A stretch of DNA of 64,000 bases. It comes from Methanococcoides seepicolus (GTDB lineage Archaea > Halobacteriota > Methanosarcinia > Methanosarcinales > Methanosarcinaceae). Shown piece by piece: positions 1 through 8,764 of the stretch (position 1 is the stretch's first letter; each line of letters begins with the position of its first letter). The notes beneath the pieces were generated by a model. It was not told the DNA's origin and searched no databases. It saw only the letters and a list, made by a program, of their open reading frames with translations. Both the position numbers and the translations under genes were made by a program. The stretch spans positions 1-64,000 of the forward strand of contig NZ_JAGSOI010000007.1 in assembly GCF_023684405.1 (NCBI RefSeq). Direction: 5' to 3'.

Positions 1-1
1 T

Positions 2-145
2 GAAGGATATAACAGCATAATTAGGCACTTTCTGGCAAGATTGAGAAGAAAGTCAAAGTGTTATACTAAGAGTCTTGAAATGCTGAAGTACTCTGTTCTT
101 CTTTTGATGAAGTACAGAAATAAAGAGGTAGCTATGTTTAGTTAA
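2..145 (+). pseudogene. IS1-family transposase, C-terminal end (cut by window edge)
   Basis: An open frame runs in from the window edge and stops at TAA 143-145. The readable residues include the pattern HFLARLRRKSKCYTKS followed by an EML..S.LLLM tail. This resembles the conserved HxLARLxRKxxxxxKS end of IS1-family (InsB-type) transposases. No start is visible, so it could be the tail of an intact element lying mostly to the left. The element end lies 58 bp downstream (186-203), which fits the compact layout of IS1. Confidence is good for the family and none for whether the whole gene is intact. Confidence 0.7.
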
Positions 146-185
146 CAATGTCATATTTTTTAACTAGAATTATTGCCAGAATATT

Positions 186-203
186 GAGGATTTCTACAAA
201 GCC
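186..203. mobile_element. Right terminal inverted repeat of the IS1-like element
   Basis: The bases GAGGATTTCTACAAAGCC end at 203, 58 bp after the transposase stop. The same motif in inverted orientation forms the left end of the small element at 49245-49376, and a 17/18 match lies alone at 6855-6872. Three independent occurrences support this as a genuine IS end. The neighbouring bases TAGATTTC would be one half of a target duplication if the insertion generated 8 bp. Confidence 0.6.
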
Positions 204-239
204 TAGATTTCGTTATTTTATATCATAATAATGAAAACT

Positions 240-290
240 AAAATTTTAACTATATTTTGTTGAGACAAAGACAGTTTAAACTAAGCATTG
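240..290 (+). promoter_or_regulatory. Promoter block 0 (TATA plus conserved start region)
   Basis: A TATA-like box TATATTTT at 251-258 is followed by TTGAGACAAAGACAGTTTAAACTAAG. The same arrangement recurs at 8585-8630, 17942-17985 and, more loosely, 14804-14845. The core AGTTTAAACT is a perfect palindrome about 20-25 bp after the TATA box, where archaeal transcription normally begins. It could be an initiator or an operator. The block lies about 450 bp before the first secreted gene. Confidence 0.5.
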
Positions 291-713
291 TGTTGACCCG
301 ATGCCGAAAATAGGTAGATAGATCGGTATTTGTAATATGATGCGACCGCTGGATGCAGCTCCCGAAAAAACGGTATTTGCATGAGAGGGAAATCATATGA
401 AGTCCAAATCGCCATCCAAGGGTTTCGATTAAATTGAACGATTTTTTTCTTATTTTGGTACCAAATTGTCAAAAATAGCTTTTTTGTGTACAATTAACAT
501 ATGAATTGACTCTATATTGTGATAAATACTTCCTTTATCTAAAATAAAACCCTGCATTTGCAAATTGTTGTCACCAACTATAAATAAGATCAGTCCAATG
601 TAATTTGTAATGTGGAGCTCGAAGAAATGGTAACCAACCCGAACTCCACATTGGCCCATAGGCAAGGTTAGGTTTGTAGTTTACACTATATAAGCGTAGC
701 TTTGCCTCTGGAG
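290..713 (+). promoter_or_regulatory. Structured 5' leader, copy 0
   Basis: This is the first of three related leaders (see 8765-9197 and 18130-18567). Visible stems are 301-307 with 323-329 (ATGCCGA/TCGGTAT, one G.U), 609-620 with 641-652 (AATGTGGAGCTC/GAACTCCACATT, one mismatch) and 660-670 with 697-707 (AGGCAAGGTTA/TAGCTTTGCCT). The last stem ends just before GGAG (710-713). Differences from the other copies in the last stem change a G-C pair to G.U and keep the pairing. Compared with the other copies, this one lacks about 150 bp just after the promoter. No gene is visible inside it. Confidence 0.6.
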
Positions 714-736
714 TAATTGGAAAAGTTGGAATTTCG

Positions 737-1102
737 TTGTTAGTCATGTTACTAGCTGTTGGAACGGTTTCAGCATCTGGTGGTTCATCGTATTCTAATG
801 CAGATACGATAACTGTTCCAGAGGGAAGACTCGGTTTTTGGAGTGGCACTTTTTCTGCAGATGACTGGTATCAATTCAGTGTAACCACTGGTGATAATGT
901 TTACATTGATGCACAGGCCACATTTGTACAGAACGGTGGGCATATGAAACTACATGATGACTATGAGGGTGACATTGAAGCACATGTTAGCAGTTCAAAC
1001 AATGATCACACCGCAAACGTGGGAGCATCTCCGCAGCCTCGCATTGAAATCTATCCCGGAACTCAGTTTTCCTATAAGTTTGTTGCAGGCATAAATACCT
1101 AA
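737..1102 (+). CDS. Small secreted PPC-domain-like protein, start codon apparently lost
   Basis: The reading frame gives a hydrophobic signal segment (LLVMLLAVGTVSA) and then a beta-rich domain with the WSGTFSADDWYQFSVTTGD pattern typical of bacterial/archaeal pre-peptidase C-terminal (PPC) or similar extracellular adhesion domains. About 100 residues remain after the signal, roughly one domain. In-frame codons upstream (716-736: ATT GGA AAA GTT GGA ATT TCG) look like the beginning of the signal peptide. No ATG or GTG is found between the leader's GGAG at 710-713 and this stretch, so TTG at 737 is a fallback start. It is the cargo gene of leader copy 0. It may be a decaying fragment of a longer protein, and I do not assign a function. 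Confidence 0.5.
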   Translation: MLVMLLAVGTVSASGGSSYSNADTITVPEGRLGFWSGTFSADDWYQFSVTTGDNVYIDAQATFVQNGGHMKLHDDYEGDIEAHVSSSNNDHTANVGASPQPRIEIYPGTQFSYKFVAGINT

Positions 1103-1129
1103 TCCGACACAATTAAAAGTTTTAGGAAT

Positions 1130-1162
1130 GATTGGGTCATTCCCAATCGTTTTCAATTTTTC
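1130..1162 (+). terminator. Hairpin plus T-rich tract
   Basis: A perfect 7-bp stem GATTGGG (1130-1136) and CCCAATC (1142-1148) with a 5-base loop is followed by GTTTTCAATTTTTC. It lies between the small secreted gene and the TolB-like gene and would end the transcript started at leader copy 0. Confidence 0.5.
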
Positions 1163-1214
1163 TACCACGTCCCACAATAAATCGATCAAAGAAACGCAAA
1201 ACATAGAGGGCCAA

Positions 1215-2795
1215 ATGCTTAAAAATCAAATAACATTAATACTAGTTCTAATTACATTGGTTTGCATATCCTTTCAACCGGTTTCTGCAACCACTAGTCT
1301 AAACGAAACGAATGCAACCATTGTGTCAGATTTAAACCAGACTGCAGGCAAAGACCTCATAAGTCTTGTGGATACCACTCGTCTTGATATCGGAAACCAC
1401 CAGTTTTTTGACGTAGTCTGGAGTCCCGATGGTAACCATATGTTGATTGATACATTTGTCAGTGCATATCCTAAAGGTGAATATCAGCCAGGCGGAATAG
1501 ATGCACTCTATGCAGCAAATGAAGACGGCTCCCAATTAACACGTATTGCATGGACAGAAAGAACTTCCAGAGAGGAAGGAAGAGCAATTACAGCACCAAT
1601 GTGGAGTCACTCCGGTGACTATTTTTCGTACTTATATTTGGAAAAAGGAAATTGGTACCAAATTAAGTCTGCGCATCTTTTTGTCATGTCGAATAATCTG
1701 AATTTCATTCAAAAAATAGAGCTGGATCCAAATGTGGAATCAGAAAGCGATCCGTCTAATTTCAAATGGTCTCCAAATGAGAATAAAATAGCTGCATTCA
1801 TACCTGGGAAAATTACCATTTATGATCTGGATGAAAATAATAACGTTAGTTTTAGCATACCGGGAGATAACGTTGATATAACTAATCTGGAATGGTCCCC
1901 TGATGGCAAGAAGCTTGTAATTTTGAAAAATAACCATGATGTTATTACTCTGGATATTGAAAAAAGACAAACAATCCCAATTTTCTCTGCAGAGAACGTA
2001 GGAGGAGTGCAGTGGAGTCCTGATAGTAAAAAAATATTATTCTATGAGTTGAAAACATCAAAGCAAGGTAATGATCTTAGTTACGACATGTACGTTAAAG
2101 ACGAAGCTGTGGAGAAACCTCTCAAAATCAGAACTTTCAACTCTGGTTTTTTGAGCATGAAACAATGGTATCCGGACAATGAAAAGTTCTTGATTAGAGT
2201 AAGTTCTGGTGGTTCATACACCTTATACTCACTCTCAATGACTGGGGATCTGAAAAAGCTGATCGAAGGAAATGGGAATCTTGATGGAATGGTGACTCCG
2301 AATGGTCATATTGTAACAACCAGTCCCAATCCCGGCTCCAGAATTCCTCCATATACAAGAACGTATGATCTATCCCTGCTCAACGGAACAGATCGATTGA
2401 CAATAGAAAATGTGGCATATCACGCGTGGAAAGATGCAGATATGTTATTCGTCAAAGATAACAGAGTCTCAGTGCTGAACACCAGCACAAAGGATACCTG
2501 CGATATAGCACTGCCATCCACAAATTCCGGCAGGATCAGCTTGGATCCATCAGGACGCTTCATTGCTGTAGATAATATTATTTTCGGACTGCATGAGCAA
2601 GGGAGCTACATACGCACAACTGGTGGAAATGATATGAACATTACAACGCCCAAAGTGGGCATTCTCAAAAATGATATGACTGAGCATTCGGAAACAAAAA
2701 CTAAAACAGAACCTGCAAAATTACCCGGGTTTACTGCAATTCCTGCATGTATGGGAATATTGATTGCATTGGCCCGTATGCACATGAAAAAATAA
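1215..2795 (+). CDS. TolB-like beta-propeller surface protein with C-terminal sorting/anchor segment
   Basis: A 526-residue exported protein. An N-terminal hydrophobic segment (ITLILVLITLVCISF) is followed by repeats of the WSPDG type (VWSPDGNHM, KWSPNENK, EWSPDGKK, QWSPDSKK), the hallmark of PD40/TolB propeller blades. The extreme C-terminus has PGF followed by a hydrophobic stretch and basic residues, as in archaeal PGF-type sorting signals. I chose ATG 1215 because GAGGG precedes it at a normal distance; an upstream in-frame ATG at 1128 has no such site. It heads a tightly packed cluster with two permeases, a NEW3-like protein and an ATPase, so it may be the surface partner of that ABC system. 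The substrate is unknown. Confidence 0.7.
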   Translation: MLKNQITLILVLITLVCISFQPVSATTSLNETNATIVSDLNQTAGKDLISLVDTTRLDIGNHQFFDVVWSPDGNHMLIDTFVSAYPKGEYQPGGIDALYAANEDGSQLTRIAWTERTSREEGRAITAPMWSHSGDYFSYLYLEKGNWYQIKSAHLFVMSNNLNFIQKIELDPNVESESDPSNFKWSPNENKIAAFIPGKITIYDLDENNNVSFSIPGDNVDITNLEWSPDGKKLVILKNNHDVITLDIEKRQTIPIFSAENVGGVQWSPDSKKILFYELKTSKQGNDLSYDMYVKDEAVEKPLKIRTFNSGFLSMKQWYPDNEKFLIRVSSGGSYTLYSLSMTGDLKKLIEGNGNLDGMVTPNGHIVTTSPNPGSRIPPYTRTYDLSLLNGTDRLTIENVAYHAWKDADMLFVKDNRVSVLNTSTKDTCDIALPSTNSGRISLDPSGRFIAVDNIIFGLHEQGSYIRTTGGNDMNITTPKVGILKNDMTEHSETKTKTEPAKLPGFTAIPACMGILIALARMHMKK

Positions 2796-2809
2796 CGGAA
2801 GGATCAATA

Positions 2810-3712
2810 ATGGAAACAAATCGAAATGTGTTTGTGATAGCACAAAAAGAATTTGCAGACAATGTGGGGAGTTCGAAGTTCATAATGTTGATGCTGGCGT
2901 TCACTGTTGTTGTTTTCTCAAAAAGCTACCTGCTTGGAATACAGGCAGAATACGACATATTCAGCCGATTTGTTGATGTTGCTCAAATTATTGCCCTTTT
3001 CCTGCCATTTATAGGAATTACACTTGGTTTTGATGCGATGAGCAAAGAACGGGAAAGTGGGTCTTTGAATGTGCTTCTGACACACCCACTTTACAGGGAT
3101 ACCATAATTGCCGGGAAAACACTGGGAGCAATGATAACACTGGCATTGGTTGTCTTTGTATCAATTATCGCCGTAGTAGGAACAATGCTCGTGACATCAG
3201 GGGCTGAGTTAAGTTCACTTATGTTAAATCGGTTTTTGATCTTTGCAATTCTTACATATTTGTATTTATCCATATTTATGGCAATTGGTATTCTTAGTTC
3301 GATTGTCACAAAAAATGCAAGAAATTCACTAATATACAACATCGCGGTCTGGCTTGTATTGTGTATCGCATTTGGTATGATTTTCACTACTACTGCTTCT
3401 ATTATAACCGGGCATAAACCCCTAGATCTCGATGACAACGATCATTTTTTAGAAGTCAATGCAGATATTCAAAAATTGTCACCTGGTCATCACTACGCTA
3501 TGACGGTAAGTGGTCTCCCTGATTTAAGCTGGCTAGGTATTTCAAGTGAGAGACCAAACGTGCGAGGGATATTTGATACAGAATATACGCTGGAGCAGTG
3601 GTGGGGTGAACTCTGGATAAATGTTCTGGTTTTGTTTATCACTCCTGTTTTTTTATTAATAATGGCATTTTTAACATTTTTGCGTCAGGATATAACTAAA
3701 AATATGGGGTAA
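2810..3712 (+). CDS. ABC-2 type transporter permease (NosY-like), first copy
   Basis: A 300-residue membrane protein with about six hydrophobic helices. A conserved cytoplasmic stretch, GFDAMSKERESGSLNVLLTH, is typical of ABC-2/NosY permeases that work with a separate ATPase. I chose ATG 2810 (MetGluThrAsnArg) because GGAAGGA precedes it and the following residues match the paralogue at 3718 (NVFVIAQKE); a longer frame from 2747 overlaps the upstream gene. It is paralogous to the next gene along its full length. Together with the ATPase at 5814 the pair probably forms a heterodimeric exporter. What it moves is not evident. Confidence 0.8.
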   Translation: METNRNVFVIAQKEFADNVGSSKFIMLMLAFTVVVFSKSYLLGIQAEYDIFSRFVDVAQIIALFLPFIGITLGFDAMSKERESGSLNVLLTHPLYRDTIIAGKTLGAMITLALVVFVSIIAVVGTMLVTSGAELSSLMLNRFLIFAILTYLYLSIFMAIGILSSIVTKNARNSLIYNIAVWLVLCIAFGMIFTTTASIITGHKPLDLDDNDHFLEVNADIQKLSPGHHYAMTVSGLPDLSWLGISSERPNVRGIFDTEYTLEQWWGELWINVLVLFITPVFLLIMAFLTFLRQDITKNMG

Positions 3713-3717
3713 CTCGA

Positions 3718-4590
3718 ATGAAAGGTAGAAATGTATTTGTGATTGCACAAAAAGAAGTTGCTGATCATCTTCAGGATACCGGTTTTTTGGTGCTGCTTGC
3801 AATATATACCATAATAATATTCTCCTCTACATACATGTCCGGTTCTTTTGTACATCAGGAAAGTTCAATGCTTCTGGGTAGTATTAATGTCAAAATGATA
3901 GCCATGTTCGCTCCATTGATCGGTATAGTGCTGGGATTTGATGCAGTTGTCAGAGAGCAGAAATCCGGATCACTTAATGTGTTGTTGACTCATCCCCTAT
4001 TCAGGGACAATATTATTGCAGGAAAATTACTCGGATCAATGCTGGTACTGGCTGCTATAATCATATTTTCAGTTTTTGTATCCATAGGAACACTGCTGAT
4101 TTTTTATGGAGTCGAAATCGGATATACAGAGATTATAAGAATATTCGTATTCACCATTCTCACATTTTTTTATGTGTCCATATTTTTGGGAGCTGCAGTT
4201 CTCATTTCAACAATGGTAAAAGATGGCACTGATTCGCTGACCTATAATGTTGTTGTATGGCTTTTTATTGGCATACTATTTGGTGCAATTCTCAAAACTG
4301 CTATTGCTATATTGACAGGGGACATATCGAACGAAAGTGTATTGATAACACAACTTTTGAATATGGCTCCAATACATCATTTTGCAGAGGCTGTAGTGGG
4401 CAGGATCGATTTGGGTTTTGGTGGATTTAATTCAGCCGGATCAGTCATCGGAGGCATTTTTGATACTGAATATACCCTTACCCAGTGCCTAATCGAATTC
4501 AAAATGAATATTGTAGTACTGGTAGTGACTCCAGCTATATTGTTCATTATAGCTTTCATTGCATTTCTGAGGAAAGACATTACTTTGTGA
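3718..4590 (+). CDS. ABC-2 type transporter permease (NosY-like), second copy
   Basis: A 290-residue membrane protein. It begins with the same NVFVIAQKE motif as its neighbour and repeats the GFDAVVREQKSGSLNVLLTH and IIAGKLLGS signatures. Only 5 bp separate it from the upstream permease, so the two are co-transcribed and arose by tandem duplication. Family knowledge says such permeases form the membrane channel of an ABC exporter or of a maturation system. The accompanying NEW3-like protein suggests work at the cell surface. Confidence is high for the family and low for the substrate. Confidence 0.8.
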   Translation: MKGRNVFVIAQKEVADHLQDTGFLVLLAIYTIIIFSSTYMSGSFVHQESSMLLGSINVKMIAMFAPLIGIVLGFDAVVREQKSGSLNVLLTHPLFRDNIIAGKLLGSMLVLAAIIIFSVFVSIGTLLIFYGVEIGYTEIIRIFVFTILTFFYVSIFLGAAVLISTMVKDGTDSLTYNVVVWLFIGILFGAILKTAIAILTGDISNESVLITQLLNMAPIHHFAEAVVGRIDLGFGGFNSAGSVIGGIFDTEYTLTQCLIEFKMNIVVLVVTPAILFIIAFIAFLRKDITL

Positions 4591-4601
4591 AGTGATAAAT
4601 A

Positions 4602-5807
4602 ATGTTCATAAAACAAAATTTTAAGAAACTTGGTATTGCTCTAATACTCATCATTTTATTAACTCTTCCTCCTGCAAGTGCAGATTGGTCTTCAGTCACA
4701 GTAATTACCAGTATAACCGGAAAGGTTGTTCTTCCCGGAGACACGGTGGAATTTCCAATTACCATCGAAAAAGGGCATAATAATAGCGATGAAGCCTGGT
4801 GCTCTCTCTCTATTAAAGATAAAAGCGATGGCTGGAGTGCAGGTTTTTACAATGATGGCGATCAGGTAACCGGTTTAACTTTTCCGGAAGACAAAAACAG
4901 TTCAAAAAAAATAACACTCCGGGTCAAACCCCCGATAAACACTCCAAATGGTGCATATGCCATATGGGCTGATTTCAAACCGGATGATGGTGATACTATT
5001 TCACAGGAGTTTGTGGTCAACGTAGACAGCGAGGCAGTTTTAGACCTTGATATTTACTCGGATATGCCGGGTCTGGAGACAAGACCAAACGATCCGGTGG
5101 AATTCTATGTTACTCTGGAGAATGACTACGATCATCGTGTGACTGCCAGCATCAATGTTGCTGAGAAACCCGATAGTTGGGATGTTGAATTTTTAGAAGA
5201 AGGCAATGGAAAATACAGGATCACAAAAACAAGTATAGCAGCCAATGATAAACAGAATTTCATTGTAAAGGTTCGTCCTTCTACAAATGTAAGTGATGGT
5301 ACTTACCCTGTTATTGTGGACGTTGCTTTGGAAAATAGCCAGATTGGTGTCTCCCAGCAACTTGATCTTACTATCAACAGGGGAATCGAGGAAGAAAAGA
5401 TGCTGACAATATTCCCGGAATCGAAAAGTATCAACTTAAACCCCGGCTCCTCTAGGGAAATTGTGGTTAATTTGCGAAATTCAGGTGATAGAACCCTCAA
5501 TAATGTCGAGCTAAAAATACAGGGTGTTTCTGGAATCACTACTTTTGTAAGAAGTTTTGGTGCCATAGATGAACTGGAGCCGGGTGAATCCCGGGAAATC
5601 CCGGTGGAAATCAAAGTGCGGGCGGACGCTAGTCCTGACACGAAAGAAATCCTGATGCGGGCTGTAAGCGATGAGGCAGAAAGTGAAGACGAACGTGTGG
5701 AAGTCTCTGTGGTTAAATCAAGTAGTGGTGGCTTCATCGGTATTGGAATGATAATCGGAGCTCTCCTTTTGCTGGTTTTCATTGTTTCTAAATTCGGAAG
5801 GAGGTAA
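4602..5807 (+). CDS. Secreted NEW3/Ig-like multidomain protein with C-terminal membrane anchor
   Basis: A 401-residue protein. An N-terminal signal (ALILIILLTLPPASA) precedes three beta-sandwich units. Each contains patterns such as GDTVEFPITIEKG or NPGSSREIVVNLRNSGD, typical of NEW3 (alpha-galactosidase-associated) Ig-like domains. It ends with GGFIGIGMIIGALLLLVFIV and a basic tail, a C-terminal transmembrane anchor. It stands between the permeases and the ATPase with short gaps (11 and 6 bp). Such NEW3 proteins commonly accompany ABC-2 systems in methanosarcinal genomes and probably act as an extracellular accessory or substrate-handling subunit; that role is inference. Confidence 0.75.
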   Translation: MFIKQNFKKLGIALILIILLTLPPASADWSSVTVITSITGKVVLPGDTVEFPITIEKGHNNSDEAWCSLSIKDKSDGWSAGFYNDGDQVTGLTFPEDKNSSKKITLRVKPPINTPNGAYAIWADFKPDDGDTISQEFVVNVDSEAVLDLDIYSDMPGLETRPNDPVEFYVTLENDYDHRVTASINVAEKPDSWDVEFLEEGNGKYRITKTSIAANDKQNFIVKVRPSTNVSDGTYPVIVDVALENSQIGVSQQLDLTINRGIEEEKMLTIFPESKSINLNPGSSREIVVNLRNSGDRTLNNVELKIQGVSGITTFVRSFGAIDELEPGESREIPVEIKVRADASPDTKEILMRAVSDEAESEDERVEVSVVKSSSGGFIGIGMIIGALLLLVFIVSKFGRR

Positions 5808-5813
5808 ATACAT

Positions 5814-6797
5814 ATGGAAAATTCACAGGATATATCCGGTGGCAGTAAAACCGGTAATGAAAATATTTTAGAAATCCGCAATCTCACCAAACAATTTGGC
5901 AAGCAGGGAGAGATTGTAGCGGTTGATTCACTTTCACTTGATGTCAAAAAGGGGGAGGTTTTTGGCTTCGTGGGACCTAATGGTGCAGGTAAAACAACGA
6001 CCATGAAAATGCTTATTGGATTATTGGAACCAACCGGTGGTATCGGGAAGGTTGCAGGTTTTGACATTGTGAGAGAGATTATCAATATTCGGAAGGTTAC
6101 AGGCGTACTCCCGGAACCGGCTGGATTTTATGATAACCTCACTGCCAGACAGAATCTGAGATTTTATGCAAAGTTGTATAATATTGAAGCAGGTATCCGG
6201 GAAAAGCGAATAGTTGAACTGCTGGATATGGTAGGACTTAATGGTGCCATAGACCAGAAAATAGGTGGCTTCTCAACAGGTATGCGTAAACGCTTCGGAC
6301 TTGCTCAGGCACTGATCAATGAGCCGGAGATTCTGTTCCTGGATGAGCCTACCAGTGGTATTGATCCAAAAGGGGCACAAATGATGCGTGGTCTGATAAA
6401 ACAGCTCAGTCGGGAAAATGATGTGACTGTTTTCTTAAGTTCTCATTCAATGTCTGAGGTGGAAGAGATCTGCAACAGGATAGCGGTGATTGAGAAAGGT
6501 AAACTGCTGGCTGTGGGAACCGTAGAAGAGTTGCAGGATATGGTCAGAGAAAAAGAAGGAGTGCAATATATTCTGGAAATATCGGATATATCTCTTCAGG
6601 ATGCTGTTGAAAAATTGAGTGAGATCGATGGTGTCTTTGAAACGCGTATCAGAGATGGTGTGCTACATGTGCATGCGGATACAGGGATGCGCTTTGAAAT
6701 TGCAAAGAGCATCAAGTTGTTAGGCGGGACAGTTTCCAGATTCGAAGAAGACCGGATGGATCTGCAGAAAGTATTTCTGAAACTGATAGAGAGTTGA
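5814..6797 (+). CDS. ABC transporter ATP-binding protein
   Basis: A 327-residue cytoplasmic ATPase. Walker A is GPNGAGKTTT (about residues 60-69), the signature is FSTGMRKRFG, Walker B is ILFLDEPTSG, and an H-loop follows (LSSHS). The C-terminal 90 residues form the extra domain seen in CcmA/NatA-type exporter ATPases. A strong AGGAGG precedes ATG 5814. It is the energy source for the two permeases just upstream, and the whole set 1215-6797 reads as one operon. Substrate unknown. Confidence 0.9.
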   Translation: MENSQDISGGSKTGNENILEIRNLTKQFGKQGEIVAVDSLSLDVKKGEVFGFVGPNGAGKTTTMKMLIGLLEPTGGIGKVAGFDIVREIINIRKVTGVLPEPAGFYDNLTARQNLRFYAKLYNIEAGIREKRIVELLDMVGLNGAIDQKIGGFSTGMRKRFGLAQALINEPEILFLDEPTSGIDPKGAQMMRGLIKQLSRENDVTVFLSSHSMSEVEEICNRIAVIEKGKLLAVGTVEELQDMVREKEGVQYILEISDISLQDAVEKLSEIDGVFETRIRDGVLHVHADTGMRFEIAKSIKLLGGTVSRFEEDRMDLQKVFLKLIES

Positions 6798-6854
6798 AAA
6801 ATAACGATTCAGCTAAAATTTGATAATAGTTTCATAAATCCAAAAAAGATAGTA

Positions 6855-6872
6855 GAGTATTTCTACAAAGCC
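6855..6872. mobile_element. Solo IS1-like end (relic)
   Basis: GAGTATTTCTACAAAGCC matches the IS end at 186-203 in 17 of 18 positions. No transposase or opposite end is visible nearby. It lies about 27 bp before the left edge of the duplicated regulator/UbiA segment, so an old insertion may have helped the duplication; that is inference. Confidence 0.4.
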
Positions 6873-6917
6873 ATAATTTCACACGGATTATTAAGAATCC
6901 ATGCATCAAATCTACAT

Positions 6918-6960
6918 TTAATTCGAAAATAAAGATAACTTTTTATCTAAACGAGTTTAT
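6918..6960 (+). promoter_or_regulatory. Promoter/operator of regulator copy A
   Basis: The bases AGATAACTTTTTATCT (6933-6948) form a dyad (AGATAA/TTATCT, 4-base spacer) 22 bp before the regulator start. The dyad is preserved exactly in front of the second copy (16290-16305). Its position suggests self-regulation by the Lrp-like protein; the AT-rich centre could also be part of the TATA region. Confidence 0.4.
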
Positions 6961-6969
6961 TTTATCGTA

Positions 6970-7647
6970 ATGAAACTGAATGATACTGATCAAACCAGAA
7001 TAAAAAAAATTGCTCAAACATTATCCGAAGTTTCAAACCTGAATGAAACTGACATGTTTATCCTGCTGACTTTGATGAAGAATAGCAAGATAACCAATTC
7101 AGAGCTGGCCAAGATACTGGATTTCAAAGACGGTAACTCTGCTGCATACCATACACGCAACATGCAAAAGGAAGGATTGATCGACAGGTATACCATAGTA
7201 CCTAACTGGAAACGTGCAGGATTGGCAACAGAATTCATCATACTTGCAGAAGCTGAAGATGAGGAGCAATTGCTTGAGATCGAGAAAGAACATGTGATAA
7301 TGGCTGATGAATATTCATCGACCACCGGGGAGATCGTTGTAACTCCAACTATTTCCGGATGCGTCATCCTTCAGAATGTCTATCATTGTTTCGGCGATAA
7401 AACCATGGCGGTAATAAGCGGAAGGGCAACATCAGATCAGGACGCTGCAGTCTATTGTAAAAATTATCTTGTCAACAGGTACCCCGATATCAAGATAAGT
7501 ATGCTCCTGAACAAATATAAGACTGTAGATGAGTTCTTCATTGATATGAATGCAGTAACAAAACTAAAAGAACTTTTCCAGATACCGGAAAAGGAAGAAA
7601 CTTCCGATACTCTGGAAAAATTACAAGGTCTGTCATCAGAATATTGA
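6970..7647 (+). CDS. Lrp/AsnC-like winged-helix transcription regulator, copy A
   Basis: A 225-residue protein. Residues about 22-75 form a helix-turn-helix of Lrp type (LLTLMKNSKITNSELAKILD, then a recognition helix with NSAAYHTRNMQKEGLI and the IDRYTIVPN wing). A longer C-terminal half of unknown fold follows, possibly ligand-binding. It differs from the copy at 16327 at only about ten positions, mostly at the two ends. Its 3' end overlaps the convergent UbiA gene by 12 bp. The regulator-UbiA-leader order is repeated, so it may control the leaders downstream, though nothing proves this. The N-terminus MKLNDTDQ has no strong ribosome site and is probably leaderless. Confidence 0.7.
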   Translation: MKLNDTDQTRIKKIAQTLSEVSNLNETDMFILLTLMKNSKITNSELAKILDFKDGNSAAYHTRNMQKEGLIDRYTIVPNWKRAGLATEFIILAEAEDEEQLLEIEKEHVIMADEYSSTTGEIVVTPTISGCVILQNVYHCFGDKTMAVISGRATSDQDAAVYCKNYLVNRYPDIKISMLLNKYKTVDEFFIDMNAVTKLKELFQIPEKEETSDTLEKLQGLSSEY

Positions 7648-8466
7648 TAACATTTTTACTAGTAGCACCATGAAATTTGGTATGGTCAATGCCATGATCA
7701 TCCTGTCTTTGAGCTTGTTTCCTTTTGCTACCGGATCATCCAGTAGTATTTGGATACAGCCTGCAATCAGTAAAACATAAATCAGTGCAGCCAGAAAAAG
7801 GTAATGATATTTTGTGGCCGCATATAACAGGGCTATCAATGGAAGTACTGCCAGCAGGCTACAGACGATCGCTGCACGCCGGATTCCAAGTTTCAGGGGC
7901 AGTGAATTGATATCACCGGCTACATCCTTGAAATCCTTCATGAACGTGAGGGAAAATATCAGCACGAATACGTAAGCTGCAACCATTAAGCCATCTGATG
8001 TCAATGGTGAATAAACATTCCAAAGACCAATTGATTCCAGAGCAAAGCAAACCGCCATATCCAGCATTGCAATACCGGGGATGTCTTTGAATCGGAACAT
8101 CGGATGCGAGTACATTACCCCACCAATAATGATCCCTGCTAAGAGGCATAAGAACAGGATAAAGCTCAACTTAAGGGATATCAAAAGTGCTGCAAAAAAC
8201 AGCAGTGCCATATAACCCCATGCTTTTTTCATGGACATCTGCCCGGAAGCAATAGCTCCATTGGGTTTACATATTTTGTCAATTTCAAAGTCAAAGATGT
8301 CATTTAGTATATCACATCCGCTGTGAATCATCGTTCCTGCCAGAATTACAAGAATGGCCCTGTAATCCCACATGCCCAGTATGGCACAATTTATTGCCAC
8401 TACTGAAATATCTACAATACTTCCCTTCAATTTTAGAACTGATATGTATGGATTCTTATAATTTAT
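7636..8466 (-). CDS. UbiA-family prenyltransferase, copy A (apparent ATA start)
   Basis: A polytopic membrane enzyme with both UbiA aspartate motifs: NDIFDFEIDK (NDxxDxxxD) and KDFKDVAGD. The family moves a prenyl chain onto an acceptor such as a lipid or quinone precursor; the acceptor here is unknown. The frame can begin at TTG 8430, but an in-frame stretch upstream (NYKNPYISVLKLKGS) looks like the normal UbiA N-terminus. GAGGTG at 8472-8477 lies 5 bp before an ATA codon at 8464-8466. The second copy has the same ATA and the same upstream site. With that start it is 276 residues. It is about 95% like the second copy and faces the regulator, overlapping it by 12 bp. Confidence 0.75.
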   Translation of the reverse strand: MNYKNPYISVLKLKGSIVDISVVAINCAILGMWDYRAILVILAGTMIHSGCDILNDIFDFEIDKICKPNGAIASGQMSMKKAWGYMALLFFAALLISLKLSFILFLCLLAGIIIGGVMYSHPMFRFKDIPGIAMLDMAVCFALESIGLWNVYSPLTSDGLMVAAYVFVLIFSLTFMKDFKDVAGDINSLPLKLGIRRAAIVCSLLAVLPLIALLYAATKYHYLFLAALIYVLLIAGCIQILLDDPVAKGNKLKDRMIMALTIPNFMVLLVKMLSIF

Positions 8467-8574
8467 TCTAACACCTCAAAAATATGTCAGAACTGAAAGT
8501 GATTTAAGATTTTTCCATACTTAATGATTAAAAATAAGTAGATATTCATTTTTACTACATTATAATTAAAAAAT

Positions 8575-8630
8575 CTAAAACTTTAACTATATTTTATTGA
8601 GATAAATACATTTTAAACTAAGTAATGAGT
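8575..8630 (+). promoter_or_regulatory. Promoter block A
   Basis: TATATTTT at 8588-8595 is followed by ATTGAGATAAATACATTTTAAACTAAGTAATGAGTTGA, closely matching the blocks at 240-290 and 17942-17985 and the block before the PLDc_N gene (14804-14845). It would start a transcript with a leader of about 600 bases before the metalloprotease. It is divergent from the ubiA gene. Confidence 0.5.
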
Positions 8631-8764
8631 TGATCCGAAAAGAAAAAGGAAGATTTGCAAGGTTTTTCACTTAATTGCCGGTGTGTAAGAAAATCGTATT
8701 TTTTCTTCCATATCCCTGCACATTTATCACTCTGGACAAATAGCCTATTCACATAATTGATTTC

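Noticed and set aside
5303-6085. 260-codon minus-strand frame across the NEW3 and ATPase genes
   Set aside because: It is antisense to two clear genes with domain motifs, and its composition (Ser/Pro/Ile-rich) is typical of antisense shadows.
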